This document shows, in pieces, positions 58,679 to 64,000 of a stretch of 64,000 nt of DNA. Origin of the DNA: Astropecten irregularis (Eukaryota > Echinodermata > Asteroidea > Paxillosida > Astropectinidae); NCBI GenBank assembly GCA_963971285.1, contig OZ020247.1, positions 15,024,614-15,088,613 of the forward strand. The letters run 5' to 3'. The number at the start of each line of letters is the position of its first letter. Within the stretch, counting starts at the first letter, position 1. A program made the position numbers and the translations under genes. The notes under the pieces are model-generated. The model was not told the origin of the DNA and ran no database searches. It saw nothing but the letters and a program-made list of their open reading frames with translations.

Positions 58679-58978
58679 AAATTGTTGTGTTGCCCTCAAG
58701 TGGAAAAATTAAAATTTTGGGTCGGTCGGTCGATTTGTTTTTTGTTTTTGCCGACTTTCAAACATTTAAGAATAAATACAGGATGTTTGGTCATCAGGGC
58801 TTATAAATCAACGATCTTGGGTTGTTTTGAGGAGACACACTTTTTTACTGCTAAATCTTACATTTTCTGTCAAAAATGGTCAGTTTTTATACTTTAGGAC
58901 TTGGAGAAAAAAAAAAAAAAATTCGGACCCAAAGTTTTGGCATTTTACGGTCGGTCGCTGAGGGCAACACAACAATTT
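58679..58978. repeat. 300-bp MITE with perfect 20-bp ends
   Basis: AAATTGTTGTGTTGCCCTCA at 58679-58698 is the exact reverse complement of 58959-58978. Sub-terminal GGTCGGTCGGTCG / CGGTCGGTCG also mirror. The perfect ends suggest a young insertion. No coding sequence. Confidence 0.9.
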
Positions 58979-59240
58979 GTTTTTGTCAACGGTGACATTT
59001 GGTGGCATTTTCTTAACGTGCTTATGAAAATCAACCAACAAATAGGACAGAAATGGACAAACACAGCACTCTTATATTTCTTGTCTATTTTGGAGACTGT
59101 TTGGAATGAAATGAGACATTGATTCTGCTTTGAATTTTTATTTTGTTTGCACCAACCTTTGCTCGTCCTTTGTCTGAGGTTTCAGGCAAACAAATTTTAT
59201 TTGATCATGATTTAACGCCGTCTCCGGTGTCGTTGGAGCT

Positions 59241-62200
59241 TTAGCGGGAACGTGAGCGACTGTCGCGTCTCCTGGAGCGACTCCGGGATCTGGATCTGGA
59301 GACGGAACGTCTGGAGCGCCTGGGGCTGTAGGAGCGTCGCTTGGGGCTGTAGCGCCGGTTGATCGGTGAGCGACTCCTTGATCGACTGCTGCGACCGCCG
59401 CTGTAGTCAGCCTTCACGTGTATGTAGGTAACGTCACCCTGTATAAATGTTGTAGGGGAGAGGAGGGGAGAGGAAAGGAGAGGAATAGGAAAAGAGAGAT
59501 ATGAAAGCTTGTATAACGAAAGGAGAAGTACAAACATGTTTGCATTTCATCAATATTCTTGCCTTTTTGTTTAGGAAGGAAAACCATTCAGAGCACTGAA
59601 GCATGTAAGATAGCCAATTGGAATTGAATTTCTGTGGTAAAGAGTAATCAAAATGCTCAAAATTTTAATACTTTAACTGGTTTGAAATGGCCAAACAGGA
59701 GGGGAGATTTGGCTCTGATTAAGAGGATCGGATACAAATTTGCAAAATTAATTGCGATTCCAGCATGACCAGGAGTTGTGGGACCAATATAAAATGAAAA
59801 TGCTGTTTTGAAAAATGGATTTAGAAGCAAGATGTAATTTTTTAGTTTTGCTAAGTTTATAATTTGTAAGAAATTCGCTAGAGATTATCATGAGCATGCA
59901 ACATAGTGTGGCATTTCAGAACAGAGAGCATTTTATTTTTAAACTTAGGTGGTCAATTAGGTGGGACCAATATAAAAGGAAAATGCTGTTTTGAAAAATG
60001 GATTAAGAAGCAAGATGCTAGAAGAATTGAAAGCAAATCATTAGTACACGCCCTATAAGAAGATATTGTGCCATCTCAGCATTGAAACTAGAAGAACGCT
60101 AACAGCTCACCAGATGAAGTTTCCTGATGTCATTTATTGAAATGTAACTCAAATGAACTGAACAATTCAAAAACGAACCATGATAATATTCTTACCTCGT
60201 GGGATTTGAATTTGGAGTCGTCGAGAGTTCGGACGGCATACATCATGTCGTCCTCACTCACATATTCAACGACGCCTGAGCAATCTCTGTATACCTCTGC
60301 ATAGCAGACATCTCCAGCCTCACGCATGTGGTCCTTTAGATCCTGCCAACTGCCAGTGGAGGGAAGACCTGCAAAAAAGATCCAGTCCAATTTATAAGCA
60401 AACAAATTGGGGCAAGCTAGGCCTACACAGAATTACAAAAATTGCACCTTAACTTAAAGGTAATATCATAGTAATCATACTTTGGTTTTTGTCAAAGAAA
60501 TGCAGATTCATTGGCAAAAATATATCAAGGAAGATACAGAAACAGTCTGTGAAATTTTCAGTGCCATACAGTGCCCAGTACTGCCCATTTTTTGAGAAAA
60601 CAATGAAAAACAGCCATACTATTTTTTTCATAATCTTTTCACCGCTATTTTTTACGTTTAAAAGATCAACTGTTTTTGGTCATTGGTTTTACTCTTTTCC
60701 GGAGAAATACAGCATTTCAGGCAGAACAATTTTAAGGGTATGTTTCTACCATCACCATCTTTATACCCTGTAAGTTATAGGTAAATCTGTGAAGATTTCT
60801 GTTTCGGTATGCTACCAGAGTATGACAGTACCTTTAAAGCTCAAATGCAAAGTCAATAAGTTAAGGAGGCTACTGGAGGGTTCTTGTGGGAATTAATGAC
60901 AGGACTACAGAGGATTCTGGCAAATCAAGGATGATTTCAGAAATCTCTTGAGGATCCATGAGGATTTTGGAGGATTCCAGAGAATATGGGAGGGATTAAG
61001 GAAAATCCAGCAAGACTCTGGAGGATTTGGGAAGATTTGTGTGAAATCTGGAGGGCTGGAGAGGATCAAGGAGGATCATGGAGAATTAGGCTTTTGGAGG
61101 ATTTTACAGGAGGACCGAAGATATTAAGGAATTCAGGAGGATTAGGGAGGATCCTGGAGTATTTAGGACAGCTGAGCCTTCTAAGAGGATTCGGGTGAAA
61201 TCAGGATGATTCCAGAAGATTCAGGAAGATTCAAATTGAATAAGATCAAGGAGGAGTCTGGAAGATCAAGCTGAATTTGGGAGCCTGGGAGGATTTGGGG
61301 GAGGGGGTCTAGAAAGGATTCTGGAGAATTCTTGAGGGTGGGGGTAAAAGCCCAAATGGCATCAAACATCAAGATACATGTAAAACAACAAAAATATGAC
61401 TGAACTTAAATTTAAACTTCATGGATGGCCTAATTAAATATTCACCTCATTGAAATGTGAACAATGCGAGTATCGTTAAAATAATAATTGGGGGTATAGC
61501 AGTGTGTGAGTGGTTTCATGGAATCTAACTACCAAACGAACAAAGATAATTGACTATTTGGGACACCACCAACATAGGGCTGGATAGCTCAGTTGGTAGA
61601 GCACCTGTACAGTATTCAGGAGGTCGCCGGTTCGAATCCCGCTCCAGTCAATTTGTCTTTATTCACTTTGCAATTAATATTCACCTGTTACAATACACCT
61701 GTATTTAGATCTCCTTGGTGGGGGTCCCCCTCTCCTACCCCCACCACTTCCACCACCACTGAAGCCTCCACGAGCTCCACCACTCCTTGGACACTCCACA
61801 CGTAGCATGTATCGGTCATAATCATAACCATCCCTGTAGAATATTGCATCTTGTGCGTCTCTAAAATAAAAGAAAAAGTCATTCAAAAATTGTAAATGAG
61901 TAAATAACATTGAATATGAAAATATATGTTCCGTGTTGATGAAAGGAATTACTGTTATCAATTCATAGACTTGAAGATCGTTGATAAAAAAGTGCATGCT
62001 TACATATAATGAAATATCAATACAAAATTGATGTAATTTTTTTATGCTGAGTTTATAATTTGTATGAAATTTGCTAGAACAGAACAGAAAGCATTTTAAA
62101 TTTAGGTGGCCTCAGGGTTTCCTCCAACTCTACAATAATTTAAGGTATTGTTTGAAACATGTTCAAATCTGGATTCAATATTGAAAACAAAAATGGATTC

Positions 62201-62707
62201 CTGGATTGAAAAACTTTAGGCCCTAAATTTTGTTTAAAACACTTTTAAATCTGTGAATTGTACAGATCCTTAAAAAAGAAGAAATAAATTCATATTAATA
62301 ATGACCAATTAAAGATAACCAGATTATTAAGGCAAACCACGAAACAGTACAGTGACCAATGCAATGCACGCAGTAATTGTGCACTGCACTGGCAGTTATA
62401 AACAACAAAGAGCATTTACATTGAAACGACAAAGGGCAATTACTTCGAACACACAAACACTGCACCAGAAATCCTACCTTTTGTCTTCGAATTCCACGAA
62501 AGCAAACGGCGGGCCGACTTTAGGGATCTTCAGGTCAATGTGGGATATTCTGCCGTACTTGAAGAAGAGATCTTCGATGTCTTTCTCGCGGATATCTGGG
62601 GGTAAATTGCCCACGTAAATTCGGCCGTCCGTGGGGGTATCGCTGTAGCGAGAACCACCGCCGCCACCGCCACCGCCACCGCCGCCGCCACGACCGTAGT
62701 ACGACAT
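59241..62707 (-). CDS. SR splicing factor, SRSF1/SRSF9 type, copy C
   Basis: Third SR-protein gene, inverted relative to A and B. Exons 62478-62707, 61685-61860, 60196-60368 and 59241-59438, the same four-exon structure and phases, 258 residues. RRM1 begins after an N-terminal run of 12 glycines; it has [20 protein letters not shown] and FAFVEFED. The linker is [18 protein letters not shown]. The pseudo-RRM keeps [20 protein letters not shown], and the RS domain ends [10 protein letters not shown]. It is more divergent than A and B are from each other in RRM1 (KIPKVGPP) and the linker, but its RS domain is almost the same as A's. Close polyA-like hexamers lie at 59196-59201 and 59137-59142, and the distal conserved 3' element is at 55785. 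A tRNA-SINE ends about 12 bp downstream of exon 2's donor. Confidence 0.96.
60456..60838. repeat. MITE family Q (SRSF-C intron 2)
   Basis: AAAGGTAATATCATAGTAATCATACTTTGG start and CAGAGTATGACAGTACCTTTAAA end, with the interior in reverse orientation relative to 54247. Confidence 0.8.
60860..61340. repeat. Degenerate GGATT-rich tract
   Basis: Plus strand packed with GGATT, GAGGATT and AAGATTC words without a fixed period. Located in SRSF-C intron 2, where the transcript would carry the AATCC complement. Probably an old simple repeat. Confidence 0.65.
61495..61672 (+). repeat. tRNA-derived SINE, copy 3
   Basis: Best-preserved copy: a 72-nt tRNA-like core at 61578-61649 with A box TAGCTCAGTTGGTAGAGC, B box GGTTCGAATCC, and 7-bp acceptor pairing GGCTGGA / TCCAGTC. 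Flanks as in copies 1 and 2. Antisense to SRSF-C, in intron 2 just past the exon 2 donor. Confidence 0.85.
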
Positions 62708-62909
62708 GGATTTGCCGTGCACAAACAACCGCTTGAATCTAGGTGGTAGTTCGCGTCAGAAATTACTACTAGTTGGGCTGGGGCATTAAGTGTTGAAACA
62801 CGGAGCTTGGTGTTGAGAAAAAGTTGATAATATCAAAATTTCAAGTAAAATTTGCGACTTAATAAATGCAGAACGGAGTGAGTAGTGGGAATTGAAAACA
62901 ACAACATAC
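62708..62909 (-). other. SRSF-C 5' leader
   Basis: About 200 bp between the promoter core and the ATG; presumed 5' UTR. No upstream in-frame coding similarity. Confidence 0.5.
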
Positions 62910-62928
62910 AAGTCTGATTTCCGACGCG
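62910..62928 (-). promoter_or_regulatory. Conserved promoter core, SRSF-C
   Basis: Minus-strand GCGTCGGAAATCAGACTT, identical to the cores of SRSF-A and SRSF-B. It is preceded in the transcript direction by an alternating (GC)n run at about 62925-62938, which could adopt Z-form. Confidence 0.7.
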
Positions 62929-63328
62929 CGCGCGCGCTTCTATAGCCTATACGTGTAACGTACTAGTAGCTCCCTCGATGTCAAACTCGATCTCTGCAAT
63001 AAGTACGCTCTCAAGTCACTTGCAGCGCGCGCCTGACACCTGCCGCCATTAAAAATTCATAATTGATTGCTTTTTCGGCCAACTTCGAAATTGCTCATAA
63101 ATATCTAGGAATAGGCAGGGTCAATGAGATTGTTTTGTCCTCCAAATATTATTTCCCATGATCCGTCCATGAATATTAAATTTTCATGACATAAACTTTT
63201 GTAGCAACAACTTCTACATCATATCATTGTGATGATGTTGCCGGCATCTCATATGAAGTACTAGTACACGGTTGTGGAACTAGCTAACTTACTCATTTTA
63301 AAAAAGAAGCATTTTTCACCTGTACAAC

Positions 63329-63368
63329 CATGGGGGAAGGAAAACCGAGATTCCTTCCTCCATGGTAC
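63329..63368. repeat. Hairpin ACCATGGRGGAAGGAA
   Basis: ACCATGGGGGAAGGAA and TTCCTTCCTCCATGGT face each other across about 9 bases; one mismatch. Related to the CCATGGAGGTAG hairpins near 39154 and 40514. Confidence 0.7.
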
Positions 63369-63828
63369 AACCATCTTACAATGTGCTCACGTGTGTTCCA
63401 TTTTTGTTTACCTGTATCCATTTTCGTTCAATTTTTTGTAAAATGATGATTTAAAGGCATTGCATACGTTTGGTAATGACTCTGAAAATTTATGGCAATA
63501 AAAACTTACTTGGTGAGAAGTACAGCTGCTGTGGATAGTAATGCATATTGAGAAACGTTCAATTCGAAGTACCGCGGTTATGGAAAAATATGTCACTTTT
63601 TATCTCCAAAAATTATGAATCTGAGAAGCGTTATGGCCGTAACGCTTCTCAGCTATTGACTAACTGTTATCTAGCGTGAAATAACCGCTCTAGTTTGTCG
63701 CCAAAATCTCACAAACGCTACCACCTTTTGAATTGAAACTTTCACAGGTAAGTTTTATGGTATATATATACAATTATATTGGTTTGAAACAAACAATAGG
63801 CTAAAATTACCAAACGTATGCAATCCCT

Positions 63829-64000
63829 TTAAAGGTATAGTATCATACTTTGGCAGGAAACCAAAACAGAAATGTTCATAGTTTTACCTAAAACAACAGG
63901 GTATAAAGATGGTGCTGGTAGAAACATACCGTTAAAATCTGCCTGAAATGGTGTGTTTATCAAGAAATAAGGAAAAGAACGACCGAAAATATTTTTGATC
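63829..64000. repeat. MITE family Q (cut by window end)
   Basis: TTTAAAGGTATAGTATCATACTTTGG start and typical interior; continues past the window. Confidence 0.8.

Noticed and set aside
61593-61805. Plus-strand frame with a Thr/Ser-rich tail
   Set aside because: It is the antisense of the SRSF-C glycine-rich exon plus the SINE.

Overview
This window is eukaryotic, intron-rich and AT-biased, and comes from an animal. The coding exons have clean GT-AG boundaries, the introns are long, and many short inverted-repeat transposons (MITEs) and tRNA-derived SINEs lie in introns and between genes. The gene set (MDH2, MUL1, dynein light chain LC8, SRSF1/9, GATC, TRIAP1, a secreted LDLa/TSP1/trypsin mosaic protease) and a block of gene order shared with the human SRSF9 region point to an invertebrate deuterostome. 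An echinoderm is my best guess, but the sequence alone does not prove it.

Layout. 1-2.8 kb: the 3' end of mitochondrial malate dehydrogenase (MDH2, +), with an 81-bp minisatellite in its intron. 4.2-15.1 kb: an 11-exon secreted serine protease (-). 16.2-17.7 kb: a two-exon, GC-rich, secreted tocopherol-cyclase-like gene (+). 20.4-22.6 kb: MUL1, a mitochondrial E3 ligase (+). 22.5-31.8 kb: a recent head-to-tail duplication of about 4.7 kb that carries an intact intronless DYNLL gene (-) in each copy; the second copy starts with the broken 3' end of MUL1. 32.8-48.5 kb: two older tandem units, each with an SRSF1/9-type splicing factor (+) followed by GATC (-); the first GATC survives only as a stop-containing exon. 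47.3-51.2 kb: intact GATC (-) and TRIAP1 (+) sharing a divergent promoter of about 575 bp. 59.2-62.7 kb: a third, inverted SRSF1/9 gene (-).

The order and relative orientation DYNLL / SRSF / GATC / TRIAP1 match, in mirror image, the human DYNLL1-SRSF9-GATC-TRIAP1 block (from general knowledge of that locus), so this looks like a retained ancestral neighbourhood that has grown by local duplication. All three SRSF copies share a promoter core of about 18 bp, and all three carry, kilobases downstream of the stop codon, a conserved element that begins at a splice acceptor and is rich in GGA. GGA is the core of the known SRSF1 binding motif, so this may be an autoregulatory 3' region.

The genes between blocks are unrelated housekeeping or secreted functions. 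Most remaining DNA is assigned to about ten recurrent MITE/foldback families (called here P, Q, R, H, T, G, W and others), several of them nested, plus 21-bp minisatellites. Long stretches at 18.1-19.9, 23.1-25.5, 28-30 and 52-59 kb show no credible gene.
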